DNA of 64,000 bases, taken from assembly GCA_964454335.1 (NCBI GenBank), contig CAYVVT010000001.1, positions 186,001 to 250,000 of the forward strand, written 5' to 3'. Both the position numbers and the translations under genes were made by a program. The notes below the pieces were generated by a model. It saw only the letters and a program-made list of their open reading frames with translations, was not told where the DNA came from and did not search any database. This DNA is from CAYVVT01 sp964454335 (GTDB lineage Bacteria > Fidelibacterota > UBA8477 > JABMPR01). The first letter of the stretch is position 1; each line of letters opens with the position of its first letter. This document shows, one piece after another, positions 53,120 to 61,970 of this stretch.

Positions 53120-53307
53120 TCGCGTCTCCCTCGAATTGCTTGATAAGTGAGTGTCATTCATAGAATCAGAACAGAATGTAAAACAGGCTATTCCACTGCC
53201 AAACAGTTTTCTCCAGGCCTTAAGTCCTGAATTTCAATGAATAATGGGGGTCTACAGCTGAAATGAAATTGCTTTTTGGAGTCCGACTTTGTGGTCCATC
53301 TTATCAC

Positions 53308-55722
53308 ATGGATTTACCCGCATATGTGGAGATCGTCTTTCCGCTCAACCTGGATCAGGGATTCACCTATGCCCTTCCTTCTGAACTGCGGGATATCGTC
53401 CAGGTGGGGCAGCGGGTCATTGCTCCGCTGGGCAAGCGCAATCAGCAAGGGATGATCATCACGACCATGTTACAGAAACCTGACGGTCTTAAAGCCGAAT
53501 TGCGTGAGATTGTCAATGTCGTGGATCCAATACCCATTTTCGACAGCCATCTGGTCAATCTGTTAAAATGGATCAGCCGCTATTACTTCACACCGCTTGG
53601 AAAGGTTGTCCAGACAGCCATTCCCAGTGATGCCCGACTCAAGAAGGAAGTACTGGTCCAGGCCACTGCGGATCTGGTAGCAAACAGCGATCTCACCCGG
53701 CTACTGGCCAACAGGACCATAACCAAGCTGTCGGCTTTGAAGCGTCGTTTCGGAGGGGGAACTGCCCTGTTAGAGGTTGCTCGCCTGCAGCGTCTGGGTC
53801 ATGTGGAGCTTGAGAATGAGTTCATCTCACGCAGAGCACCGATACAGGATTGGCTTGTGCGCCTGGATCTGAGGATAGAGCCTGACCCGCCAAAGAACGC
53901 CCGGGAACAACGCCGACTGCTGGATCTACTGATCGATTTTCCCGATGGCATTGCCCTGAAGATCCTTACTGAGGAGTATGCGATTTCCCGGGATGTGGTC
54001 CGACGTCTGGCTGACAAGGATCTGGTCATTCTGGAGGAAATCCCTCCCGACATCGATCCCCTGAAGGATTATCACCGGCCACCACCGAAAACCGTCAGCT
54101 TGAACCGTGAACAGCAGGTCGCCTTTGAAGCCATCACCAGCGCATTGGATGAAGAAAAATTCGAACCATTCATGCTCTTCGGAGTGCCCGGCAGTGGTAA
54201 AACCGAAGTTTATCTGGAGGCTACCGCACATGCCCTTGACAAAGGCCGGTCAGCCATCATTCTGGTTCCGGAGATCGCACTGGCCCCGCAGATCGCTCAT
54301 CGTTTTCAGTCCCGGTTCGGAGAAGGTGTGGCACTCTGGCACTCGAACCTGAAAGGTGCTGAGCGCGTCTGGACCTGGCAGCAGATCCAGAAGGGCCGCA
54401 TCCGGATAGTGGTGGGGGCACGTTCGGCGATCCTGACACCCATCCAGGACCTGGGGCTTATCATCGTTGATGAGGAACAGGAGCACAGCTATAAGCAGGA
54501 GGACAGCGAACCGCGTTATCATGCCCGGGATGTGGCTCTCATGCGCGGCCAGGAGGAGTCCGCAGTGGTAGTGCTGGGTTCAGCAACACCTTCCCTGGAG
54601 AGCTATTACAACATGTCCACCCAGAGATATACGAGCCTGGCCCTGAATGATCGTTGGGAAAAAGCCCAGTCACCACTGGTTGAATTGGTAGACATGAACA
54701 AGGAGCTTGAAGAATCCGAAGATTATCAGAATCCCATCTCCAGACCGCTGAAGAAGGCCATCGATGAAACACTTCACCAGGGTCATCAGATCATCCTCTT
54801 TCAGAATCGCCGCGGTTATTCTCCTATCGTTCGCTGCCGAGACTGCGGTTGGACCATGAGTTGTCCCAACGACGAGATCACGCTTACTTATCACAAGCAC
54901 GGAAACAAAATGCGCTGTCATTATTGTGACCACCAGGCCGCACCTCCCTCTGTCTGTCCTGCTTGCCAATCGGCAGATCTGCAATTCGGCGGTACCGGTA
55001 CCCAGAAGATCGAGGAAGCACTGTCGGAACAATTTCCGGAGGTTCCTGTTGCACGAATGGATCTTGACACCACCCGGGGCAAGGGTGCCCACCAGAAACT
55101 GCTGGGAGATTTCGCGCGTGGCGAGAAGCGTATCCTCCTGGGAACCCAGATGATCGCCAAAGGACTCGATTTTGAGCGGGTAACCCTGGTGGGAGTCATC
55201 AATGCCGACGCCGGATTGCATTACCCTGATTTTCGCGCCCGTGAACGGACCTTCCAGTTGGTGTACCAGGTGTCGGGCCGCTCAGGTCGGGGAGAATTCC
55301 CGGGTAAGGTCATCATCCAGACCTGGATGCCGGAGGAGCAATCCATCCTGTATGCCACCCGTCAGGACGTAAAGAAATTCTATGCGGCTGAACTTGATGA
55401 TCGCAATCAGCTGAATTATCCACCCTTCTCACGGATGATCAGCCTGGGATTCGTGGGCAAGGACCGCAACACCGTCATCCAACAGGCTGAGAACGTTGCC
55501 AGCAACCTGAGATCCTCAGAGCAGATCAGGTTGCTGGGACCTTCGCCAGCCCTTATCGAACGCAGTCACTGGGGTTTTCACTGGAAATTGATCCTGAAAA
55601 GTGATAAAGGGCAGGACCCCACTGGTGGCAAGCTGCGGAAAGCTGCTGCCAGGGTGGTGGATGGATGGAATTCATCCCGGGTTCGGTTGAGGGTTGACAC
55701 AGATCCCTACCAGCTGTTATAG
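53308..55722 (+). CDS. priA: Primosomal protein N' (replication restart helicase PriA)
   Basis: An 804-aa SF2 helicase that restarts stalled forks. N-terminal DNA-binding region (AYVEIVFPLNLDQGFTYALP). Walker A FGVPGSGKTEVYLEA (about residue 291), motif II LIIVDEEQEHSYKQ, motif III LGSATPSLESY. Two zinc-binding clusters between helicase lobes: CRDCGWTMSCPN, CHYCDHQAAPPSVCPAC. Motifs V/VI: LLGTQMIAKGLDFERVTLVGV, QVSGRSGRG. A longer frame from 53263 adds 15 residues; ATG 53308 gives the usual N-terminus. Confidence 0.96.
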   Translation: MDLPAYVEIVFPLNLDQGFTYALPSELRDIVQVGQRVIAPLGKRNQQGMIITTMLQKPDGLKAELREIVNVVDPIPIFDSHLVNLLKWISRYYFTPLGKVVQTAIPSDARLKKEVLVQATADLVANSDLTRLLANRTITKLSALKRRFGGGTALLEVARLQRLGHVELENEFISRRAPIQDWLVRLDLRIEPDPPKNAREQRRLLDLLIDFPDGIALKILTEEYAISRDVVRRLADKDLVILEEIPPDIDPLKDYHRPPPKTVSLNREQQVAFEAITSALDEEKFEPFMLFGVPGSGKTEVYLEATAHALDKGRSAIILVPEIALAPQIAHRFQSRFGEGVALWHSNLKGAERVWTWQQIQKGRIRIVVGARSAILTPIQDLGLIIVDEEQEHSYKQEDSEPRYHARDVALMRGQEESAVVVLGSATPSLESYYNMSTQRYTSLALNDRWEKAQSPLVELVDMNKELEESEDYQNPISRPLKKAIDETLHQGHQIILFQNRRGYSPIVRCRDCGWTMSCPNDEITLTYHKHGNKMRCHYCDHQAAPPSVCPACQSADLQFGGTGTQKIEEALSEQFPEVPVARMDLDTTRGKGAHQKLLGDFARGEKRILLGTQMIAKGLDFERVTLVGVINADAGLHYPDFRARERTFQLVYQVSGRSGRGEFPGKVIIQTWMPEEQSILYATRQDVKKFYAAELDDRNQLNYPPFSRMISLGFVGKDRNTVIQQAENVASNLRSSEQIRLLGPSPALIERSHWGFHWKLILKSDKGQDPTGGKLRKAAARVVDGWNSSRVRLRVDTDPYQLL

Positions 55723-55745
55723 CACTGATCATAGAAAGGCTTCCA

Positions 55746-56633
55746 ATGCTTGTATCTCGCAGAATGCTCCTCACAATGGTCACGTTGGTCCTTCCCTTGA
55801 CCCTGAGCGCCAAGCACTGGGTCATTCATTCCGGGGTTCTGACCTTCACCTGTGATCGTCCCGATACAGCCCTCATGCTCAGCGCCAACGAGGAACTCCG
55901 CCACCTGGACCTGGTCTTTGGAAGTCAGACCAACCTGCGGGTTCAGGACTCCATCGTCACACACTTCTATTTCTCCAAGAAACTGGCAGCGGGAACACTG
56001 CCGGATGCACCCTACTGGAGCGGCGGGATCGCCCGCTCAGGCCGGGAGATCCACATCTTTGACCAGGACCGTACACACTGGCGCAAGACCCTGAAACATG
56101 AACTGGCCCACATCATCCTGGTGCAGAACAACAAGCGCTTGCCCCTGTGGTTCAATGAAGGTTTGGCCCAGGTGTTCGCCGATGAATGGACCTGGAACAA
56201 ATTCACCATCCTGGGTGAAGCGAATATGCGTGACAAGCTCATACCCCTGAGCCAGATCGATCATCTTTTCAGCTATAACCGGCAATCCGCCCAGCTGGCC
56301 TATGCGCAGTCCCAGCATGCATTTCGCTTTATGCTGGAGCGTTATGGCGACGGCGTTCTGCCAGCCCTGCTGCAGCCCACCGAACTGCCCTTCTCGGAAT
56401 TCTATGAGCAGATCACCGGTGAATCGCTGGCTGATTTTGAGACCGCCTGGCGCGAACATCTGAAGACTACATTCTGGTTCTTCAGCTTTACACGCTGGCC
56501 AGGTTACCTGTGGCCCCTGATGCCACTCGTCCTCATTCTTGGCTTTATTCTGAAATGGAGACAGAATCGCAAGAGGATGCAGGAATGGGAAGTGGAGGAG
56601 TCTGAGGGCAATGGATCTCAAGCCCAGGCCTGA
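55746..56633 (+). CDS. Peptidase-MA-like gluzincin with signal peptide and C-terminal TM helix
   Basis: A 295-aa protein: signal peptide (1-22, ending LTLSA), a zinc-protease domain with HExxH in LKHELAHIILVQ (about residues 118-124) and third ligand Glu in LWFNEGLAQ, and a C-terminal TM helix (about 255-275) with a charged tail. This fits the peptidase_MA-like family. Expected to be membrane-bound facing the periplasm. It overlaps the following methyltransferase gene by 23 bp. Substrate unknown. Confidence 0.85.
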   Translation: MLVSRRMLLTMVTLVLPLTLSAKHWVIHSGVLTFTCDRPDTALMLSANEELRHLDLVFGSQTNLRVQDSIVTHFYFSKKLAAGTLPDAPYWSGGIARSGREIHIFDQDRTHWRKTLKHELAHIILVQNNKRLPLWFNEGLAQVFADEWTWNKFTILGEANMRDKLIPLSQIDHLFSYNRQSAQLAYAQSQHAFRFMLERYGDGVLPALLQPTELPFSEFYEQITGESLADFETAWREHLKTTFWFFSFTRWPGYLWPLMPLVLILGFILKWRQNRKRMQEWEVEESEGNGSQAQA

Positions 56634-57240
56634 TAGCAATGGCTCCTACTTCCACGGAGTTATTTACCGACACTTCATTGATCCGGCACTGATCCCCATA
56701 CGAAAACGTGTCCGCCAGTGGATCCCCGAGGAAGCAACAGTTCTCGATATCGGCTGCGGGACGGGAGCACAGCTCTTTGCACTGAGCGACTCCATTTCCA
56801 GAGGGCTGGGGATCGACCTTTCAAACACGCAGATAGAGCATGCCAACCGACGAGCCCGGGAAGCAGGGCTGGGAAACCTTGAGTTCTGGGCCACAGACGC
56901 CAGCCGTCTCGTAAAGTTGGGTGACAGGGAATTTGATTTTGCCGTCGCTTCCCTGGTGATCCACGAAATGCCAGCCGGGATCCGGCTGATGGTCCTGCGG
57001 GAAATGGCCCGTGTGGCGAAACAGCTGATCCTGGTGGACTGGGAACACCGGCAGCGGAATCCCTGGAGGACATTCAACGTGAACCTCATTGAATTCCTTG
57101 CCGGTTTTCAGCACTATCGTGGCTTCAGGTCATTCATCCGCAATGGTGGTATGACAAAGTTGCTGGATCAGGCCAGTCTCTCCATTGACGCCGAACAGGA
57201 GACATCCAAGGGCACGATGCATCTCTGGCTCTGTTCCTGA
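56611..57240 (+). CDS. Class I SAM-dependent methyltransferase
   Basis: A 209-aa enzyme with the Rossmann-type SAM site: TVLDIGCGTGAQLFALSD (motif I, about 45-60), GLGIDLSNTQIEHANRRA, LEFWATDASRL and FDFAVASLVIHEMPAGIRLMVLREMARV (motif post-I to III), then LILVDWEHRQRNPW. A ubiquinone/menaquinone-like or small-molecule methyltransferase cannot be decided. Coupled translation with the peptidase gene is indicated by overlap. Confidence 0.88.
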   Translation: MDLKPRPDSNGSYFHGVIYRHFIDPALIPIRKRVRQWIPEEATVLDIGCGTGAQLFALSDSISRGLGIDLSNTQIEHANRRAREAGLGNLEFWATDASRLVKLGDREFDFAVASLVIHEMPAGIRLMVLREMARVAKQLILVDWEHRQRNPWRTFNVNLIEFLAGFQHYRGFRSFIRNGGMTKLLDQASLSIDAEQETSKGTMHLWLCS

Positions 57241-57280
57241 ACGCGCTTGGTTCGGTATTAAAAAGCCCTAATTTTGCCCC

Positions 57281-57757
57281 ATGCGAAAAGCCCATTCGAG
57301 TTCCCCGGATAAAGCATTCCGGATCTTCGTCATCCATGGTCCCAACCTGAACCTGCTGGGTACTCGCGAGGCGCAGCATTACGGGAATCTCACCCTGAGC
57401 AAGCTCAATCAGCAGATCAGGAAACGCGCACAGGAACTGGAGATCGAACTGCGTATCGTCCAATCCAACAGTGAGGGCCGGATCATTGATCTGCTGCATA
57501 AACGGCGCAAATGGGCTGACGCCATCATGATCAATCCCGGAGCTTACACACACTATTCCTATGCGATCAGAGATGCCATCGAGGGGATCCAGACACCCGT
57601 TGTCGAAGTGCATCTCTCCAACATCTACGAACGCGAGGATTTTCGCAGCACTTCAGTAACGGCGGAAGTTTGTGCAAAGCAGTTCTATGGTAAAAAGGTG
57701 GACTCCTACCTGGAGGCCCTGGAATACATCCATTCTGACATCTTCAGACAGAAATAA
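57281..57757 (+). CDS. aroQ: 3-dehydroquinate dehydratase, type II
   Basis: A 158-aa dodecameric enzyme of the shikimate pathway. IFVIHGPNLNLLGTREAQHYG (Tyr and Asn of the active site), LRIVQSNSEGRIIDLLHKRRKWADAIMINPGAYTHYSYAIRDAI and VVEVHLSNIYEREDFRSTSV contain the conserved His and Asn residues. Here an N-terminal extension of about 12 residues (RKAHSSSPDKA) precedes the core. Together with DAHP synthase in the trp operon it shows an active aromatic pathway. Confidence 0.95.
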   Translation: MRKAHSSSPDKAFRIFVIHGPNLNLLGTREAQHYGNLTLSKLNQQIRKRAQELEIELRIVQSNSEGRIIDLLHKRRKWADAIMINPGAYTHYSYAIRDAIEGIQTPVVEVHLSNIYEREDFRSTSVTAEVCAKQFYGKKVDSYLEALEYIHSDIFRQK

Positions 57758-57795
57758 ACCATTAACCGAATCACGATTCACGAGTAACGCTCCCC

Positions 57796-59220
57796 ATGCT
57801 TTCAACACTTGATCTTTCTATCATCATTCTCTTTCTGGCAGGGATCGCCGCCTATGGTATCTGGCAGGGACGGCTGAACCGCAGTGCAGAAGACTATTTT
57901 TTAGCGGGCCGGAACATGCCCTGGTGGGCTGCCATGCTGTCCATCGTTGCCACGGAGACATCGGTGCTGACCTTCATCAGTGTCCCGGGACTGGCTTATC
58001 GTGATGACTGGTTTTTCCTGCAGCTGGCACTGGGCTATATCTGCGGACGGATCCTGGTGAGTATCTTTCTCCTGCCGCAGTATTTCAAGTCGGGCATATC
58101 CTCCATCTACGAGGTCCTTGGTGCCCGCTTCGGTAAGAATGTCCAGAAGACCGCATCAGGGGTTTTCCTGGTGACCCGGATCCTGGCGGACGGGATCCGA
58201 TTCCTGGCCACCGCAGTCATTGTACAGGTGGTCACTGGCTGGTCGTTACCCATTGCAGTTCTCGTCATTGGGATCGTCACGTTGATCTACACCCTGCTGG
58301 GCGGTATACGCACGGTGGTCTGGGTGGACAGCTTTCAGTTCGTACTCTATCTGGGTGGGGGTCTTATCGCCATCATTTACATCGCTGGGGCGGCTGACGT
58401 CTCGCTGGGAAGTATGCTTTCGGATCTGGCTGGTGAGGACAGGATGAAGATCTTCCACTGGGGCTGGAATCTATTCGCTGAGCCCTACTTGTTCCTGAGT
58501 GCCCTGGTAGGTGGCGCGCTACTGTCATTCGCGTCACATGGTGCAGACTACATGATGGTACAGCGGGTTCTGGCCTGTGGCGACCTCCGTTCTGCCCGCA
58601 AGGCCATGGTGGGCAGTGGTGTCTTCGTCTTTCTGCAGTTTGCCGTTTTCCTGCTGGCCGGTTCGCTCATCTATCATTTTCTCGGTGGGATAGAGCTCAC
58701 CCAGGACCGCGAGTTTTCCACCTTTATCGTTCAGGAGTTACCCATCGGGCTCAAGGGCCTCCTCCTGGCGGGTGTACTCTCGGCGGCCATGTCCACCCTG
58801 AGCTCTTCCATCAACTCTCTGGCCTCATCAACCATCAATGACTGGATGGGCAAGAGATCATCACTGCAGAAATCCCGACTCATTTCCTTTTTCTGGGCGA
58901 TCATCCTCATTGGCATTGCCCTGATCTTCGATGAAAGTGACAATGCCATTGTGGTGGTGGGCTTACAGATCGCCTCCTTCACCTATGGCGGTCTACTGGG
59001 GCTTTTTCTGCTTTCCAGGCTGAAACGGGATTTTCATCCCATCAGCCTGAGTGTCGGGCTGGTGGCCAGCATGGCGGTGGTCTTCTGGCTGAAATCCCTG
59101 GGATTGGCCTGGACCTGGTTCATCGGTTTCTCGGTGGTGACCAATCTGCTGGTGGTATTCATCACGGAGGGGTTGTCCGGCCTGGCCAGGGGAATGATGG
59201 CTAGTCGATCCGGATCCTGA
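57796..59220 (+). CDS. Sodium:solute symporter (SSS family)
   Basis: A 474-aa polytopic membrane protein with about thirteen TM helices and the SSS pattern: SAEDYFLAGRNMPWWAAMLSIVATETSVLTFISVPG, VPG..., GGIRTVVWVDSFQFVLYLGGG and VLSAAMSTLSSSINSLASSTINDW. It couples Na+ to uptake of a sugar, amino acid, vitamin or related solute; the closest pattern suggests sugar/sialate-type, but specificity cannot be read. Its 3' end overlaps the convergent anti-sigma gene by 20 bp. Confidence 0.92.
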   Translation: MLSTLDLSIIILFLAGIAAYGIWQGRLNRSAEDYFLAGRNMPWWAAMLSIVATETSVLTFISVPGLAYRDDWFFLQLALGYICGRILVSIFLLPQYFKSGISSIYEVLGARFGKNVQKTASGVFLVTRILADGIRFLATAVIVQVVTGWSLPIAVLVIGIVTLIYTLLGGIRTVVWVDSFQFVLYLGGGLIAIIYIAGAADVSLGSMLSDLAGEDRMKIFHWGWNLFAEPYLFLSALVGGALLSFASHGADYMMVQRVLACGDLRSARKAMVGSGVFVFLQFAVFLLAGSLIYHFLGGIELTQDREFSTFIVQELPIGLKGLLLAGVLSAAMSTLSSSINSLASSTINDWMGKRSSLQKSRLISFFWAIILIGIALIFDESDNAIVVVGLQIASFTYGGLLGLFLLSRLKRDFHPISLSVGLVASMAVVFWLKSLGLAWTWFIGFSVVTNLLVVFITEGLSGLARGMMASRSGS

Positions 59221-59611
59221 GGTTTTCACTCTCGCAAATACCTTGGTCTGCAGCGGTGATAACCGGGAGACCTGGTTCAGTACCTGCGGCCAGCCAGGCA
59301 ATCCGGTCTGGTTGAGATAACCTCGAGCTGAACACCCCCAGGGCAAAACCGATGAGCAGAAGTGCTGCAGCCTGCAGCAGCGGAACTGATTTGCGCACCC
59401 TGGCGGGATAAGGCACCGATGGTATCTCTACCGGGATCGGCAGCTCAGCCAGATCCTGAACATCACTCCTGAGACGCTCTTCGATATCTCGACAAGTGGA
59501 ACAATTGTCCAGATGGGTCCGTGTTTCGATTGCATCCGACCGGTCAAGGGTTTCGAGGACATACTGCAGCAGGGTATCTTCTTCCGGATGTATCCTGTCC
59601 GAGGGGTTCAT
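59201..59611 (-). CDS. Zinc-finger anti-sigma factor
   Basis: A 136-aa protein with an N-terminal ZAS-like domain (residues about 1-60) bearing THLDNCSTC, the HxxxCxxC zinc motif of anti-sigma factors, one TM helix (VPLLQAAALLLIGFALGVF) and a short periplasmic tail. It would bind and inhibit the sigma factor encoded just upstream, whose stop overlaps its start by 4 bp. It overlaps the convergent symporter gene by 20 bp. Confidence 0.87.
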   Translation of the reverse strand: MNPSDRIHPEEDTLLQYVLETLDRSDAIETRTHLDNCSTCRDIEERLRSDVQDLAELPIPVEIPSVPYPARVRKSVPLLQAAALLLIGFALGVFSSRLSQPDRIAWLAAGTEPGLPVITAADQGICESENLRIRID

Positions 59612-60141
59612 GGTGTAATTCCTTTCTCAAGTAACAACATGCGGCAACGCTTGACGGCGTTGAACAATCGCGATTTGACGGTCCCCAGGGGAACTTCGAG
59701 GATACCGGCAATCTCCTGTAGAGAACATTCTCCATAGAAGCGCAGGATCATGACGTCGCGATGTACTTGATCCAGCGAGTGAACTGATCGCAGGATCCTG
59801 CGTTGTAGATCAGAACTGAGCACGCGAGCTAGTGGCAAGGGCTCTTCATCTGCTGGATCAGTGGTATCGAGCCGTGTCCAGCGTTCCTGCCTCTTCTTCT
59901 CCTTGAGGGTAAGATGGAAGGCTACAGTGGTGAGCCAGGCTGCCAGAGAACCGCGTCGATGACCTGGTGGTTTACGAAAAAGCTCAATGAAGGTCTCTTG
60001 AACGACGTCTTCGGCGACATCGGGTGAACCGGAGATCATCCCGGCCAATCGGACCAGCCTGGCTGCGTGTCTCTGGACCAGCCGATCCCAGGCCTGACGG
60101 TTGCCGTCCAGGGCCAGGTCCAGCTCACCCCACTCATTCAT
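59608..60141 (-). CDS. ECF RNA polymerase sigma factor
   Basis: A 177-aa group 4 sigma factor. Region 2: DRLVQRHAARLVRLAG, EDVVQETFIELFRKP. Region 4: LDQVHRDVMILRFYGECSLQEIAGILEVPLGTVKSRLFNAVKRCR, with the HTH clear. The frame extends 10 codons upstream, but ATG 60141 overlaps the stop of the TPR lipoprotein gene by one base, typical of a coupled start. Probably autoregulated through the anti-sigma factor next to it. Confidence 0.92.
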   Translation of the reverse strand: MNEWGELDLALDGNRQAWDRLVQRHAARLVRLAGMISGSPDVAEDVVQETFIELFRKPPGHRRGSLAAWLTTVAFHLTLKEKKRQERWTRLDTTDPADEEPLPLARVLSSDLQRRILRSVHSLDQVHRDVMILRFYGECSLQEIAGILEVPLGTVKSRLFNAVKRCRMLLLEKGITP

Positions 60142-61388
60142 TAATGTGCGTACCCCTCTTTCAGACACCACGAATCGATCTCAGGATAACCTGCAATCTG
60201 GCACAACTCTGCTCCCAATTTGTCTCGCTGCTTGTCGGATATGATCTCAAAGCAGTGATCAAGATACCAGTTGAAAAGCGGGACGGTGTGCTCTGATCTC
60301 TCCGGTCCCAGGACCTTGAGCATGGAAATGGTTCCATGTGCATAATTGGTCATTAACCAGCGCCGGGCCGGTGATGGATCGGCATATTGGGCCGCCCAGG
60401 CATCAAATCCGGAGGTGCGGAAGACAGACAACCACTGTTCAGCCATTCGTTCTACCTGGGCTGAATATGGGCCGGACAGGGGTGTCACCAGCGAAGCCAG
60501 ACCGAGAGCATGACCATTCTCCATGATAATCCTGATCTCAGGAGAAAGATACAAGGTGTGCGAGAAGTATACAGGCCGCCCTGAGTTCCTGGTAGTGCTG
60601 ATGATCCGCTTGATCAGGATCTCATCCCACGGTCCCCGTATCGAAGCTTTGATATGCGACAAGGTGTCCGTGGTAACAAATCTGGGAACGCCCTCATCAA
60701 TGATATGATGAACATACCAATCGGTGTTCAGCAGAGATCGGTTTACGATGCGTACATCAGGTCTGTATCCGATGATGCGTTGCAGGATCCAGCCCGGGTA
60801 GGTGTCATTGTCGCCATTGGTGATGAGAATGGCATTCTGTGCCAGGCCGGTGAGAAGGTTGTGATTGTAATCCATCACTTCTTCACTGATCCCACCCCCT
60901 TCCAGTAAATGCTTAAGCGCGATATCGAGCTGTTCCATCTCTCCGCGGGCCAGATGCTCAATGGCCAGGTGGAACCAGGGATCCATGTAGCCGGGATCCA
61001 GTTTTGCTGCCCGTCGGGTATAGGCCAGGTCGGCTTCGCTGGAAGGGACCTTTTGTTTGCGCATTCCGGCCAGATACAGCAGTGTCGGGTTCATGGGATA
61101 TTTCTCCACCCCGGCCATAAGCAATTTCTGGTAGTTCTTCCATCCGGCATAACGGGCGGCGTACATCCAGTTGGCATAGGCATCCTCGGAGGGAAAGACG
61201 TCATAATAAGCCTGCCATTTACCGGCCAACAGGTCATAGGTGGAGTCATCATAGACCACCTGCCGCTTGCTGACGACCTCAGTTGGGCGTTCCACCCTGT
61301 GGTATTGAGGGGAACGATCGGTGCATGCGGATATGAGCAAAGACACACAGATGATCGGAATAAACTTTGAGTGGTTGGATACTATCAT
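60141..61388 (-). CDS. TPR-containing lipoprotein related to DUF2723 C-terminal region
   Basis: A 415-aa lipoprotein (LLISAC, Cys22). Residues 65-170 are TPR-like (YANWMYAARYAGWKNYQKLLMAGVEKYP; LAYTRRAAKLDPGYMDPWFHLAIEHLARGEMEQLD). The middle ILITNGDNDTYPGWILQRIIGYRPDVRIVNRSLLNTDWY resembles the conserved block after the TM region in DUF2723 glycosyltransferase-like proteins. Function unknown. Its stop and the sigma start overlap, suggesting that it shares the operon with the sigma/anti-sigma pair. GGAGAAGAG upstream supports the start. Confidence 0.78.
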   Translation of the reverse strand: MIVSNHSKFIPIICVSLLISACTDRSPQYHRVERPTEVVSKRQVVYDDSTYDLLAGKWQAYYDVFPSEDAYANWMYAARYAGWKNYQKLLMAGVEKYPMNPTLLYLAGMRKQKVPSSEADLAYTRRAAKLDPGYMDPWFHLAIEHLARGEMEQLDIALKHLLEGGGISEEVMDYNHNLLTGLAQNAILITNGDNDTYPGWILQRIIGYRPDVRIVNRSLLNTDWYVHHIIDEGVPRFVTTDTLSHIKASIRGPWDEILIKRIISTTRNSGRPVYFSHTLYLSPEIRIIMENGHALGLASLVTPLSGPYSAQVERMAEQWLSVFRTSGFDAWAAQYADPSPARRWLMTNYAHGTISMLKVLGPERSEHTVPLFNWYLDHCFEIISDKQRDKLGAELCQIAGYPEIDSWCLKEGYAH

Positions 61389-61546
61389 GGTCTCTTCTCC
61401 TCATTTGCCTGATCGGTTGCACTCCCGTCAGGCTGTTATAAAGAGATAGTCCTCTGGAATGCAAAAAGGTTCACCACAACCAGATATTGATCAGCTCAAT
61501 CATGGATTTCAGCTTCAGTCAGTTCATAGCCCCGACTTGAGGAAAA

Positions 61547-61732
61547 TCATTTTCCGGAACGGTTCACCAGCACAGCGCTGGTCAAACCACCAGCCAATCC
61601 CAACACCCACACGAGATGAGGTTTATCAGACAATGATCCCAGCAGAACACCCAGACTGCAACCCACCAAAAGACCTGCCCCAAGGTAACCCTTTTTCAGC
61701 CAGGGCTTGTGTGGTGAGTCTTTATTCCGCAT
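61547..61732 (-). CDS. Small two-TM glycine-rich membrane protein
   Basis: Not securely recognised. A 61-aa protein with two hydrophobic helices (KKGYLGAGLLVGCSLGVLLGSL; HLVWVLGLAGGLTSAVLVN) and glycine motifs like those of AtpZ/AtpI-type small proteins, though no ATP synthase genes are near. Gene reality is supported by hydrophobic pattern and context, not by a strong ribosome-binding site. Confidence 0.45.
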   Translation of the reverse strand: MRNKDSPHKPWLKKGYLGAGLLVGCSLGVLLGSLSDKPHLVWVLGLAGGLTSAVLVNRSGK

Positions 61733-61908
61733 GTCTCAAGCCTGAGTGTGTCCGTCCCAAAAGATCGGCACCTGCATTTTTTGGGTATGGATGCCAGATC
61801 ATAATGAGAGTATTAAGTGGTCATTGACCATTTCGGTGATCTTAACTTGTTGAAATCTACACTGATCCGGGTCTCGTTGAACCATCCTTTCACCTCAAGG
61901 TTCAGAGC

Positions 61909-61942
61909 AAAAAAAAGGGTCCCTGCGATAAAACAGGGACCC
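61909..61942 (-). terminator. Intrinsic terminator of alkaline phosphatase-like gene
   Basis: Stem GGGTCCCTG/CAGGGACCC with 8-nt loop, followed on the minus strand by eight T (A-run at 61909-61916). It lies about 30 bp after the stop of the phosphatase gene. Confidence 0.9.
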
Positions 61943-61970
61943 GAAGCCATATTGCCATTAATCCTTAGGA

